DNA of 64,000 nucleotides from positions 930,001 through 994,000 of the forward strand of contig OX442315.1 in the NCBI GenBank assembly GCA_949358305.1, read 5' to 3'. Source of the DNA: Strigamia acuminata. Taxonomy: Eukaryota > Arthropoda > Chilopoda > Geophilomorpha > Linotaeniidae. How positions within the stretch are numbered: position 1 is the first letter of the stretch; every line of letters starts with the position of its first letter. This document shows, in pieces, positions 42,692 through 53,060 of the stretch. A program made the position numbers and the translations under genes. The notes under the pieces are model-generated. The model ran no database searches. It was not told the origin of the DNA and saw nothing but the letters and a program-made list of their open reading frames with translations.

Positions 42692-43669
42692 AGGTTGCAA
42701 TTAAAAAAAAAAAAAAAAAATTCGATTGAATTACAACAGTGAATGTTTGAAATAAATATTTTAACTAAAAAGATTAGTTAAAAGAACAGACAATTAGATT
42801 TTCAGTTTATATCTCCGTACGAAGAAAGTAAACTGATGAAATAGAATTACGTAGTGGATTTTCCTTCATTATTTTCGCTCGAAAATTTAAGGGATCTCGA
42901 AGACTACCAACTAATCTCACATGTGAAAGTTCCACTGAAGATTAGGATTTGCAATTAACTCGATAGAATTAAAAAAGTGAATTTTCTCGAGGAAAATGAA
43001 TAATTCAAATTCTACACAAAAGAATTGCAACAAATTACTGTTAAGATCTATCACATGATGTTGAGATAAGTTTTAATCGAAGTTTTTCAAAATTCGGAGA
43101 ATTGGAAATAACAAGAATTCGTAGAAGAAGTATATTTAGATATTTGCTTTATTCTTGAAAAGATAAAAGTAAAAAAACAAGTCTAAACATGTTTTACGAA
43201 TCGCAAGAAAAAGAAAAATCTTGCAGAAAATGGAATTTCGAAGTAAGTCCAGTCTTTAAGAAAAGTTACAATAATTGGAAACAATTTACAAGAGTTGAAA
43301 TGAATTTATTTTATTTCATACCAATTTGGGAAAATATTTACGAATATCTCTCGAAAGAATTTTATGTTATCGGTAAATTCTAAGATTTCGAAAGGAACGG
43401 ACTTAGGAGAGAACTGTTAAACGAACATACTACGTCTGACATTTTGTGGTTGATATTGAATCAGCCAATCAGGAGCTAGGAGATCTAGGGATCCCCAGCC
43501 CCCTACTATTAAAGAAGGATCAGATCAGTTATTGATCATTCGCTTCCAGACCAGACTTACGAGACGTGCTCCAGTAACTATTCTGACCGCACCAACCGAT
43601 TCTAGTTACGATTCGAAGTTTTCCCATCGCTAATTATTTTAAAGACCGATTCAATTATATTTTTATAAA

Positions 43670-46006
43670 ATGGATCCAAACAATCTTCCTAACGAAGAAA
43701 AAGTGGCTGAAGAAAAGGCCGTAGAAGAAATAGTTAGCTTGGATTCAAGTTATGTAAAACTTTGTGACCAAACGGAAATGATTCCCGATGAACTCACACA
43801 GTTTTGTACGCATTACGAACTAGATGGAACTCAGTTCAAAACCATAATCGAAGCTTCTGAATTTGTGACGAAGCAGGCGTTACGTAACATACGTATTAAT
43901 CCAACCCCGGAAAAACGAGCAGAACTTTCGAAGGAGAGCTCGGCGAACCATAATTTTGGAAAGGACCCAACCCCTTCACCAAAAGATCTGCCTGAAGAAA
44001 ACAGATCACGATCTAAAACTCCACAACGTAAGTTGGGAGATCAAGCAAGAATTAAAACTCCGTCGGTTCGTAACCAAGATATTCGAGAGTTATTTCGAAC
44101 ATCAAGCAAGGAATCGCTTGATCAGTCCAGTTTAGGAAATAGAACTCCTCACTCCCGCAACGCCAGTTGCCACAATACTCCAAGTATTTCGGAGGTAGGA
44201 GGATCCAATTTTTCAACTTTTCAACCTGAAAATGCTAAAAAGCAACCCAATCCACATATTTATACGGAGAATGGGACGAGACATTTTGCCAAACAAACCC
44301 CTAGAGGGCGAGGCAATAAATCCGCCATTCGACGGAAATTATCTCCACTACCATCTCCAGTCTTACCTCAAACTCGACAAGAACAATTGAGATTAGACGA
44401 AGTGGAAAAGGAACGAATTAGGCTGGAAGCAACTAATCAAAAACAGATTAACGACGAAAAGATTCGCCAAGATAAACTTGAAGGAGAAGTTGTCAATCAA
44501 AACGAAGTTCGTAAGTCGATAGACAAAAACGATAAAATTCTAATTGATCAATTACGGGCTCAATGGCGACAGGAACACGATGAAAAGTTCCAAAAGCAAC
44601 AAGATCAATACAATAAGAAGTGGGCGGAAGTGAACAGAATTGAAGACAATCAACGCAAGCGGGAGAAAACCTTACAGGAAAGCATCCGGCTAAATCTCGC
44701 GGCGTCCACTCGGGCTAGCCATGGTAGTGAACCCCGAGACCAGACAAATCCGTCACGTGCATCTACCGATGACATTCCAAGTTCACATTCCTCGGCAGAA
44801 AGTTCTACAGAAACTAGACTTCCCTCTGACGGAACTAATATTTCATTTGACTATATTTTGAAAATGCAACAAAATATGGCCGCCCAATTCCAAAAACAAT
44901 TGGATAGTCGAATAGATACATTCGTTCAAACTCAACAAACAACTGGGCCGCAACGATCTAATAATCCAGGACCCAGTAAAGTCTTTTTCAAAGGACAAGA
45001 CCTTCCAGTTTTCGATGGAAAACAGGAGGATATAGATAAATTTTTATCAGTAGCTAAAACTGTAGCTATTTCAAAGGGATTAACTCTGGACGAAATGGTT
45101 AATCAAGGTATTCCCACCTATTTGTCCGGATTAGCCCAACAATGGTATGACGAGAATAAAACCAAGTTTACCAACTGGGAAACCTTCGTAGAATTATTTC
45201 GTGAAGAATTCGACATGATTCCAACTACTCGACTCCGAAATTTACGAAAAGTAATCCAAGGAGACGATGAACCTTTATATGAATTTCTAGTCAGATTCAC
45301 TAAAGCCCAAGGATCGTACTCCGAAAGAGGAAATGTTGCCACACTTTTCGACAACTTGAATTGGACAAGTTACAATAGATTAATCGATCGAAATCTATAC
45401 AGGAGCGATTCAGTAGATAAAATCTTCCAATTCGTACGAACGAATAGAGCTCTCTTTGAACCCCAAAGAATTCGTACAGAAAATTCTAAGGAAATTGATA
45501 AAGTGGTATCTAACAACCAGAAGTATTCTAAAGATACCAAAAGCACGAGACCTTCTGCTCGATCCACTCAAATGATGGAAATAGAGTCGGAAGAAGAAAC
45601 GATCGAAGTCAATGAATTGACGGAGAATAATGTATCAATGGATAACTTATTATGTGCCATGTCGGAAAATCAGACAGGGAAATGTTTTCATTGTAAACAA
45701 CCAGGTCATTTCAAAAGAGAATGTCCTCTGCTTCCAAAGCGAAAATTTAGCAATAATTTCCCTGGAAATAATAATTCCAATAACAATAGCGCTAATCAGC
45801 AGCCGAACGAATTTAAGCGACCACGCCAAAATTGGGTAACTGCCGAAGCTATTGATCAAAAAATGGAAGAATTAAAAACTGATATGAATAACAGTATGCA
45901 AACAACGATAAGTAAGACAGTGTCGGATTTATTTAGTAAATTCTTAGACCCGAAGAACGCTACTACGGCGCCAATTACTGAAACCCCACCGGTTCCAAAA
46001 AACTAG
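43670..46006 (+). CDS. C1 gag
   Basis: A 778-residue structural protein, intact. The N-terminal part is acidic and then rich in Ser, Pro and Arg. Residues about 230-345 are highly charged and likely a coiled coil (EVEKERIRLEATNQKQ...). The gag core is at about 445-590 (LPVFDGKQEDIDKFLSVAKT, LAQQWYDENKTKFTNW). A CCHC knuckle CFHCKQPGHFKREC is at 672-685. The protein is longer than usual Ty3 gag. It shares core and knuckle with element B gag. The gene ends in A AAA AAC TAG, the frameshift site to pol. Confidence 0.92.
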   Translation: MDPNNLPNEEKVAEEKAVEEIVSLDSSYVKLCDQTEMIPDELTQFCTHYELDGTQFKTIIEASEFVTKQALRNIRINPTPEKRAELSKESSANHNFGKDPTPSPKDLPEENRSRSKTPQRKLGDQARIKTPSVRNQDIRELFRTSSKESLDQSSLGNRTPHSRNASCHNTPSISEVGGSNFSTFQPENAKKQPNPHIYTENGTRHFAKQTPRGRGNKSAIRRKLSPLPSPVLPQTRQEQLRLDEVEKERIRLEATNQKQINDEKIRQDKLEGEVVNQNEVRKSIDKNDKILIDQLRAQWRQEHDEKFQKQQDQYNKKWAEVNRIEDNQRKREKTLQESIRLNLAASTRASHGSEPRDQTNPSRASTDDIPSSHSSAESSTETRLPSDGTNISFDYILKMQQNMAAQFQKQLDSRIDTFVQTQQTTGPQRSNNPGPSKVFFKGQDLPVFDGKQEDIDKFLSVAKTVAISKGLTLDEMVNQGIPTYLSGLAQQWYDENKTKFTNWETFVELFREEFDMIPTTRLRNLRKVIQGDDEPLYEFLVRFTKAQGSYSERGNVATLFDNLNWTSYNRLIDRNLYRSDSVDKIFQFVRTNRALFEPQRIRTENSKEIDKVVSNNQKYSKDTKSTRPSARSTQMMEIESEEETIEVNELTENNVSMDNLLCAMSENQTGKCFHCKQPGHFKRECPLLPKRKFSNNFPGNNNSNNNSANQQPNEFKRPRQNWVTAEAIDQKMEELKTDMNNSMQTTISKTVSDLFSKFLDPKNATTAPITETPPVPKN

Positions 46007-46028
46007 TGGCGGGGGTCCTCGAGCCCCC
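45997..46028 (+). promoter_or_regulatory. -1 frameshift site of C1
   Basis: A AAA AAC (45997-46003) in the gag frame is followed at once by the gag TAG. GGGGG at 46011-46015 can pair with CCCCC at 46024-46028. The spacer is 7 bases, as in element B. Confidence 0.82.
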
Positions 46029-46428
46029 TATCATTAATTCCGAAGGAATTTTACCACCAGACTTGGAACAAGTACTTTCCGAAACTTTGGATAATTTAAC
46101 TATTCAAGATAAAGAAATTAAGCGTGCTCGTCCCAACCGGAAGACACGGAAAAGAAACTGGAATTACAAGTTTAAAATCGCATCAAATACACCTTTTTCG
46201 GCAGAGGAGACAGCAAACCCGTTCTTGAATTTTCACGACGACCTGTTTTCTCTAGATAAGGGGGACGAATCTTTAGCTAGACTAATACAAGATACGTCTA
46301 ATCTTAATATTCGTGACGAACCCACCAGTTCTAGTGGAGGAGTATTCGAGAATTTACAATCAATGATTGATAATTTGAAATCCCGACTCCAAATCTTCCA
46401 GATTTGCGAGATTAAAATCTTACATTAA
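46003..46428 (+). pseudogene. C1 pol N-terminal extension before a frameshift
   Basis: This is the frame entered by the -1 slip. It encodes an acidic linker containing SSSGGVFENLQSMIDNLK, which matches the SGGVEENLQEMTEQLK stretch of element B pol. It ends in a TAA at 46426-46428. From about 46394 the next frame continues the likely product into the protease at 46502, so a one-base change lies near 46380-46395. The linker has no catalytic motif. Confidence 0.8.
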
Positions 46429-46501
46429 CGAGCATCAGTTAAAACGAAAAGATGGCATCGAGCGAATTAATAGTCTGGGGAATCATATCGACGACCCCCG
46501 A

Positions 46502-49500
46502 ATGAAAATTACGATAGGTGGACTCACCTACAATGCTTTGATGGACTCAGGAGCCACACAGTGTTTTATTGGGTTACAATTACTAAGTAAAACTTGTGCA
46601 TCTCCCGATTTCATACAAGATTGTCCGAAACACATGAGAGTTTGCGCAGTTGGAGTTACTCATATTCCACTGGGACAAATTACCTTGTGTGTACAATGGG
46701 CCGAGGGAGCAGAATTCACACCAATAAATTTTATCATTTTAGATAATAATGTGTGTGGATTAATTATCGGGCATAATTTTATGCGCCGAACTAAGATTAA
46801 TTTAAATCCAGCACGAGCTGTATTTACTTGCGACAGCAAGTCCGACTGGACTGCACCCTACGAAACTGACGAGTTAAATTGTAATTTAGCTCGAGTACAA
46901 GTGTTGACTGACAACGCAACAGCCACACACACGCCAGATAATTGGGAAGAATTGCTGGTAAAGGATTGTGACTGTTCAGATGAGGAAAAAAGTAAATTAC
47001 GCGAAGTAATTGCTAGTGTTAAGAACGTCTTTAGAGATAAAGTCGGATGTACTAACATAATAAAGCATAAGATCACCTTTAAAAAGGATGTGACGTGGAA
47101 AAAACAACCGTTTCGAATGTATAACCCTGCTAAAATAGCCATTATGACTAAATTGGTAGAGGAGTTAGAAGCAGATAACTTGATTGAACGAGCTACTGGG
47201 CCTTACATAAGTCACCCAGTGATTGTGGCGAAACCGAACGGCACTTATCGTTTGTGCATAGATTATCGATGGTTGAATGCAATCACCGAAATCAACGCCA
47301 TACAAATGCCAAGCATTGATTTGTTACTCCACAATACAAATCAGGCAAAATATTTCACGTCTCTTGATCTTACCAAAGGGTATTATCAGGTCGAGATGGA
47401 CGAGGAAGATAGACAGAAAACAGCCTTTTATACTCCGAAAGGCAATTACCAATTTGTCCGTATGCCTTTTGGTCTTTGCAATGCGCCGTGTACATTTCAA
47501 TTCTTAATGGAACGAGTGATGGGCGAAGCATTATACCAACACGCTCTAGTCTATTTAGACGACGTTATAATTTTCTCCACCACTTGGGAGAAACATCTTG
47601 GACACATCAAGGATGTGTTAGAAAGATTGGATAAAGCCAACTTATCGGTGAATAAAGAGAAATCAAAGTTTGGAAAAACTACACTCAAATTTTTGGGTCA
47701 TTTGATAACTCCAACTGGATTAGCACCTGACCCAGACAAGATAGTATCCGTTAGGAAATATCCAACTCCTAAGAATTCCAAGGATATTCAACGTTTTCAC
47801 GGCCTGTCAAATTTCTTCCGGAAATTTATTCCCGAACATGCAAAAATTGCTAGGCCTCTAACTAGCATGATGCATGATAAAGCAGTGTTCGAATGGGGAA
47901 AAGAACAAGAAACAGCTTTTGAGGCCATAAAAAATATTTTATGCGACGAAACCCAAGTTTTGTTAATGCCAGATATGATGAAACCATTTGTAATCTTGAC
48001 AGACGCGTCACATGATGGACTTGGTAGTGTATTATGCCAAGATGTAAAATTCTTCGATGAAGGACAAGGAGAAATGATCATGACTCCTAGACCAGTAGCT
48101 TATGCTAGCCGTGTCTTACGAGGAGCAGAAGTACGCTACTCAACACCCGAACTCGAGTGTTTGACAGTAGTGTGGGCAGTAGACAAATTCCGACCGTATA
48201 TCGAATATACGACTTTTACTTTGGAATCAGACGCTGAAGCATTGAAATGGCTGATGGGAACACCAGAACCTTCGGGACGATTTGGTCGTTGGGCAATCAA
48301 ACTTCAATGTGGCGCCTTTAAGATTAAATATCGACGAGGTACCCAGAATCAAGTTGCCGACGCCTTCTCGAGAGCGCCTTTGGAAATCGAGGATATTCCA
48401 GAAAATGATTATTGTGAGCCAATCGAGATTACTCAATTCTGGCCGGAATGGGACGGAAATCGAGAAATTATTCGAAGGAATAATAGAGAAGATTGCCAAT
48501 TTCTCACGAATGTGCAGCTTCATTTCGATTATTCCAAATTATTATACAATACTTTGGAAAAGGGGGAGAAGATGGATGAAGCTACAGAAGAAACACTATT
48601 TAGTGCTTTAACTGAAGTTTTAAAGGAAGTTCCACCGACTCGAGAAGAGATTATAGAAGCTCAACTGGCCGATAAAGAGTGTAGAATGATAATCGATCAT
48701 CTGAAACGAGATGAAATCGAACAAAGAAAGTTTAAAAAAACTAAAGAATGGATGAAAGCAGTCCAAGGTTACCAATTAGATTTTCAAGAAGAAAATGGTA
48801 ATGAAATGCTGATTTATTTCAAACCAACGTTTGAAGAAGAATTGAATGACTCCGGAAATGGATTTAAAGCTGTCATTCCACCTTCATTAGTACGAAGAGT
48901 ACTGTTTGCCTGTCACGGACATCCATTAAGTGGACATGCAGGGATGAGTAAAACGCTCGAACGAGCAAAACTCATATATTACTGGCCGAAAATGAATAAA
49001 GACACTCGCAATTATGTTCGTAGTTGTATTCATTGCCAGCAATACAAGCCCTGTCAACATAAGAAACATAGAGCGAGTTATACTCCTCATAACATGTCTT
49101 ACCCTTGGGAAGTAATCTGCATCGATTTAATGGGTCCCAAACCGACAGGAAGAAGCCAATACAGATTTGTATTAGTAATTATCGATCAATGTACCAAATG
49201 GGTAGAATTATTCCCTTTAAGTAAGGCATCTAGTGAATCTATCGTGAATAGGTTAGGAGAGGTGATTCATAGATGGGGATACCCAAAGAAAATTATTAGT
49301 GATAACGGGAGCCAATTCATATCCACAATTTATGAAGAGTTTTGTAAAAAACACAACATCAGAATGGCTCATGTGAGTCCATATCACGCTCAGGCCAATC
49401 CTACAGAAAGGGCCAATAGGGAAATTAAAATAATGTTAGCCCTTTATTCTGATATTCACTCCCATTGGCCAAGATTCTTAAACGAATTTGCATTTGCCTC

Positions 49501-50299
49501 GAGAACGGCTAAATCAGAAGCTACGGGCGCAACGCCATTCTTATTGAATACAGGAAGAAATGTACCTCTTCCCTTTGATCCCCGGATCATTCAACATGCA
49601 AATGCATTTGACAAGAATAACCCGGAAGAATACGTATATAATTTACTTGGAATTTTACGTCGAGCACATCAAGAGATGCACTTGCGTATCCAGGCAAATT
49701 ATGAGCGACACGACAAGATTCACAGAAATAAATTTCACCTTTGCGAATATACTGTCGGTGATTTGGTATGGAAGGCCACTCACATTCTTTCAAATAAAGA
49801 GAAAGGAATTACTAAAGGTTTCGCAGAGAAACGAGATGGACCATGGGAAATTACAGAAGTTTTACCAGGAGGTGCTTATAAGTTGAGAAAGTTAGTTGAT
49901 GGGTCAATAGAACCATCCATAAATACTGATGATCTCTCACCGTATATCCCATCCTACCCGATTGAAACTTGGACTCTCGATCAAAAGAGTGGAAAAGTAG
50001 AGAATCACCCAAACCCTGATTGGATGAACGAAAGTTCGATCATAAATAATTCAAGTGAATTAAATAATCAAGAATTAGGAAATAATTCTGCTAATATGGA
50101 ATTAGATCCCGAAGAAGTTACGACTCCCGCTTCAAAAGAAAGCGACATCGTAGTTAATAATCCAAAACATGATTATAACCTTAGGAAAAGGAAAAGAAGT
50201 TGTGAACTTCCACAACTGCAACCTCGTACGAAGCGAATTTCCACGACAGATCAAGAATGCACAACAGATTTTATACATCTGATTCAAGATCGCCGCTAG
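46502..50299 (+). CDS. C1 pol: protease, RT, RNase H, integrase
   Basis: 1265 codons without a stop. Protease: D15 in ALMDSGATQC. Reverse transcriptase: GTYRLCIDYRWLN near 250, FTSLDLTKGYYQ, and YLDD at 351-354. RNase H: LTDASHDGLGSVL, ELECLTVVWAV, TLESDAEALKWL. Integrase: HHCC zinc domain (HGHPLSGHAG...CIHC), core D875, D934 and E969 (D,D(34)E), then a C-terminal module with RDGPWEITEVLPGGAYKL. The tail is Asn/Ser/Glu-rich. The true frame opens further upstream (from about 46394). All catalytic motifs are present, so the enzyme part looks functional apart from the upstream frameshift. Confidence 0.95.
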   Translation: MKITIGGLTYNALMDSGATQCFIGLQLLSKTCASPDFIQDCPKHMRVCAVGVTHIPLGQITLCVQWAEGAEFTPINFIILDNNVCGLIIGHNFMRRTKINLNPARAVFTCDSKSDWTAPYETDELNCNLARVQVLTDNATATHTPDNWEELLVKDCDCSDEEKSKLREVIASVKNVFRDKVGCTNIIKHKITFKKDVTWKKQPFRMYNPAKIAIMTKLVEELEADNLIERATGPYISHPVIVAKPNGTYRLCIDYRWLNAITEINAIQMPSIDLLLHNTNQAKYFTSLDLTKGYYQVEMDEEDRQKTAFYTPKGNYQFVRMPFGLCNAPCTFQFLMERVMGEALYQHALVYLDDVIIFSTTWEKHLGHIKDVLERLDKANLSVNKEKSKFGKTTLKFLGHLITPTGLAPDPDKIVSVRKYPTPKNSKDIQRFHGLSNFFRKFIPEHAKIARPLTSMMHDKAVFEWGKEQETAFEAIKNILCDETQVLLMPDMMKPFVILTDASHDGLGSVLCQDVKFFDEGQGEMIMTPRPVAYASRVLRGAEVRYSTPELECLTVVWAVDKFRPYIEYTTFTLESDAEALKWLMGTPEPSGRFGRWAIKLQCGAFKIKYRRGTQNQVADAFSRAPLEIEDIPENDYCEPIEITQFWPEWDGNREIIRRNNREDCQFLTNVQLHFDYSKLLYNTLEKGEKMDEATEETLFSALTEVLKEVPPTREEIIEAQLADKECRMIIDHLKRDEIEQRKFKKTKEWMKAVQGYQLDFQEENGNEMLIYFKPTFEEELNDSGNGFKAVIPPSLVRRVLFACHGHPLSGHAGMSKTLERAKLIYYWPKMNKDTRNYVRSCIHCQQYKPCQHKKHRASYTPHNMSYPWEVICIDLMGPKPTGRSQYRFVLVIIDQCTKWVELFPLSKASSESIVNRLGEVIHRWGYPKKIISDNGSQFISTIYEEFCKKHNIRMAHVSPYHAQANPTERANREIKIMLALYSDIHSHWPRFLNEFAFASRTAKSEATGATPFLLNTGRNVPLPFDPRIIQHANAFDKNNPEEYVYNLLGILRRAHQEMHLRIQANYERHDKIHRNKFHLCEYTVGDLVWKATHILSNKEKGITKGFAEKRDGPWEITEVLPGGAYKLRKLVDGSIEPSINTDDLSPYIPSYPIETWTLDQKSGKVENHPNPDWMNESSIINNSSELNNQELGNNSANMELDPEEVTTPASKESDIVVNNPKHDYNLRKRKRSCELPQLQPRTKRISTTDQECTTDFIHLIQDRR

Positions 50300-51109
50300 C
50301 GATAGCGTATTTTTTTAATAAATATAAAGTATTTAAAAAGATAAAAATCGGGTCACTTTTGACCCACAAATTAATTATGGTTAAATCATAACCTATAGGA
50401 GGGTATAGTGAAAATACCCCGGGTAGAGAGTAGAGGACTTGTTCTCTCACTAACTTCACACACATGTGCGAGTCAACTTTGACACCTGCGTCGATAGAAA
50501 AGTTCGTCGCGATTTCTTTCAAGAAAACCTCGAGATTCGTGGTAAGACTCATGTATTACCAATAAACTCGGAAATTATGTGTCGGGACTTAATGTTATAA
50601 TCCTTTCATGATACAAAAGGACAAGAGAAAACTTCGGTGATTAATTTCGTCTGAAAGAGACGAACACGTGACCTCGGCGTGAAGAAGAAAATTTCTCCTT
50701 CGAGAAAATTCGAAATATCATCACGACAGTTCAACGTTTTACTAGAGTGTTACGTGTAAGTAATGATGAATTTAATATATCAAGAGATATTCACGACTAT
50801 TTTATATATAAAATTAGAATCTCTACGTTGGCGGAGAACATCTTCGCTAAAAAGCAACGAGTTTTGTCAATTAGAAAATCGGCACCACATCATTGTGAAT
50901 ACTTAAGTGGATTCCGGAGATTCCTAGTGTAAGTATTCCAAAAATAATTTTATCGGAATATTACGAATAATACAGAGCCGCGCAAAACTCCGATATAAAA
51001 ATATATCGAAACCATCGAGAAAGTTGATAAATTTTCACGATAGATGGCGGTATAAATTTAGTCAAATTAAATCGTATTGATAAGTTTTCTATGTTATTTT
51101 CTCTAGAAA
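50300..51109 (+). other. C1 region between pol and the third ORF, with splice-like signals
   Basis: 810 bp without a supported ORF. GTAAGT donor-like sites are at 50756-50761 and 50929-50934. A pyrimidine stretch and AG (TTATTTTCTCTAG, AG at 51105-51106) stand three bases before the ATG of the third ORF. This would fit expression of the third ORF from a spliced RNA. Confidence 0.5.
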
Positions 51110-52342
51110 ATGGGAAAAAAGATAGAAAAGAAGAGGAAGTATGTGCTGATCGAATCCTCCTCCGATGAGGAAGTGTCAGAACCTCCTACGTCCGCCGCCG
51201 TATTTGTAGAAGGGTGTCCCAAAACACCTGTAATTATCAACGCCAGAGGCTGGGATATTTTAAGTTGGGCACGCCAACACCCCGAATTGCTCCCTCCTGA
51301 GCTTGGCCCGCCAGAGATCCCCACGTTACAGGAGGAACCTGCAAAGAAAGAATCAACGGCGAAGCCATTTGTTATCCCAAAGATAACCAAGAAAGCGGAC
51401 GACTTCACCAGAAATAATCCGCCGATAGAGAAAACCCAGCCGAGTACTAGTCAATCACGAACCGTGGAGATTGTGCGCCACCGAGTTAAGTCGCCGGAAC
51501 GAAGGAAAAAATCTCCACCAACGGAAGCTAAACGCCGCCGAACCTCTGAAGACGCTACACCTCCCTCTTGTACTAGTCAGGAGCGTTCAAAAAGAGAATA
51601 CGTTAGGTTTAACGATTCACCAGACCGAGATCGGGAAAAGAGGTCGTACTCTTCCTACCGAAGGTCCGATCAATCCAGGAATAGGCCAAACACTAGCTCG
51701 TGGTCGGATCGCCAAAAACTGGCCAACAAGGTCCGTCAGATTCAGAAAAGACGTGATCAATGTAAACGTGATTCGGAGAATGGCAAACCACACGACAATA
51801 TGGTGCTGACGAAATACGAAGTACCGTGTCCTTTCTGTTCCGCCGTCGGGTGGGTCTCAGGATCGGGAACAGGAGGCCACCTGGCGCAATGTTCCAATTG
51901 CGAGGGCACAAAGAAGCGGCCCAAAGGCCAACCTTGGCGCCCCAGCTTTCTGCCGTTTGTGGTCAAGGGGATACACCCTCCCCCGGCCAGGATGTGGGCA
52001 ACTTGCCCGGAGTGTAAAATTGTCCTCTCCAGTGACGGAAGATCGCCGTACATCAGCCCGGAGTTCTTGAACGCCATAACCACTCCACTAGGAAGGGAAA
52101 TGCAAGATCTGAGAATTCCGCCAGAAGCTCTAGAGAGCTCCCGAAGACCACGAAGTACGACAGTCGTCGATAAAGGATGTCAAACGGTATCCAAGAAGAA
52201 CGAAAAAGAAGCCGAAAACGAACTTCTTGTGGAACCCTTTTTCCCTCCACCAGGAGCGAAAATTGCGCATCTATTCGAATACGAGGTGAGCTACTATTTT
52301 CCGACGCTTTTTAGAAGGATATGGAGGATAACGATGATTTGA
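51110..52342 (+). CDS. C1 third ORF, CxxC-rich protein of unknown function
   Basis: A 410-residue frame. It starts with a basic stretch (MGKKIEKKRKY) and an acidic patch. The middle is rich in Arg, Ser, Lys and Pro (about 120-235, nuclear-protein-like). It then has three cysteine pairs: CPFC at 240-243, CSNC at 261-264 and CPEC at 299-302, with Gly-rich sequence between the first two. This suggests a zinc-binding fold. There is no signal peptide or membrane segment, so it is not an envelope. A similar cysteine-pair protein is the third ORF of element D (62508-63752). The frame ends soon after GAG GTGAGC, where another frame takes over (52321-52560). Function unknown. Confidence 0.8.
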   Translation: MGKKIEKKRKYVLIESSSDEEVSEPPTSAAVFVEGCPKTPVIINARGWDILSWARQHPELLPPELGPPEIPTLQEEPAKKESTAKPFVIPKITKKADDFTRNNPPIEKTQPSTSQSRTVEIVRHRVKSPERRKKSPPTEAKRRRTSEDATPPSCTSQERSKREYVRFNDSPDRDREKRSYSSYRRSDQSRNRPNTSSWSDRQKLANKVRQIQKRRDQCKRDSENGKPHDNMVLTKYEVPCPFCSAVGWVSGSGTGGHLAQCSNCEGTKKRPKGQPWRPSFLPFVVKGIHPPPARMWATCPECKIVLSSDGRSPYISPEFLNAITTPLGREMQDLRIPPEALESSRRPRSTTVVDKGCQTVSKKNEKEAENELLVEPFFPPPGAKIAHLFEYEVSYYFPTLFRRIWRITMI

Positions 52343-52560
52343 TTGAGAAAACTCCAGAATACGAGCCGAGGTCTCCGGAGTATGCGCCGAAATCTCCACC
52401 CACAGAAGATATAGGTGAAGGTTCAAAAGAACCCAATTTCGTCATCGACCGAAAACCAGCGGAATTTCTTCCCCTAGAAAAATCCGAAGTCGGCGAATCA
52501 AGCAAGACTCTTAAGGAAGAGAGTGAAGGATCGGAGTCCGATGAAGAAGAAGTCAAGTGA
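52315..52560 (+). CDS. C1 third ORF, acidic C-terminal extension in another frame
   Basis: This frame encodes about 80 residues rich in Glu, Ser and Pro (TPEYEPRSPEYAPKSPP, and SDEEEVK at the end). Its composition fits a continuation of the third ORF. Removing exactly 29 bases (52286-52314, GTGAGC...TTTTTAG) would join the two frames. The alternatives are a simple frameshift or an independent short ORF from Met 52321. Confidence 0.6.
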   Translation, partial: KDMEDNDDLIEKTPEYEPRSPEYAPKSPPTEDIGEGSKEPNFVIDRKPAEFLPLEKSEVGESSKTLKEESEGSESDEEEVK

Positions 52561-53060
52561 CTCGCGGAGTTAATTTCCGAATGTAAAAAGATTTAAGAAA
52601 ATGTTAGAATTAACAAAAAAAAAAAAAAATCAAAAGTATTCTGTTTAGTATTTAATAAGCGGTTGTGATATGTAAAAGTCATGTTATTTTAAGAGGAAAA
52701 ATCGAAAGATAATCCTATAAATCGAAACTTTTAATAAGTGTTAATCAAACGAAAATAGTTTACCCAAAAAATTATGTTAACTTCTTTTATTTGAAATAAT
52801 AATTGTATGGGAGAAATAAGAGGAACGATTTGCAACTGCAAATGTTGTTTTATTGTAACCAAATAATATTTTTATTTTTGATAATTCATTAAAAGAATTG
52901 TTGCGCACATCAGAAATATGAATTTTATTTTGAGTCACACGCACATGCACTCAGCTGATGAGATGAAATAGTCCTGTTTAGGATATTAATAAAAGTTATT
53001 TTGCAAAGAATAACATAAACTTATGAATAAATGTTATAAGTTTAGTGACTAAGGGGGATG
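52561..53060 (+). other. C1 3' untranslated region with polypurine tract
   Basis: A+T-rich, with an A run near 52614. AAGGGGGATG at 53051-53060 is the polypurine tract before the LTR. Confidence 0.8.

Larger units (their letters stand above)
42429..43669 (+). repeat. C1 leader with tandem units and repeated primer sites
   Basis: The first half consists of units of about 245 bp, each beginning with the primer-site region and containing CAGTGAAT, AACTAAAAAGAT and TTTTCAGTTTATAT. The second half has the block with GGGATCCCCAGCCCCC shared with Cm. A donor-like GTAAGT is at 43243-43248, inside a short open frame at 43189-43383 that I do not recognise. Confidence 0.8.

Noticed and set aside
51110-52342. 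Envelope gene of an errantivirus-like element
   Set aside because: There is no signal peptide, no hydrophobic membrane segment and no furin-like site; the protein is basic and cysteine-pair rich. The same applies to 62508-63752.
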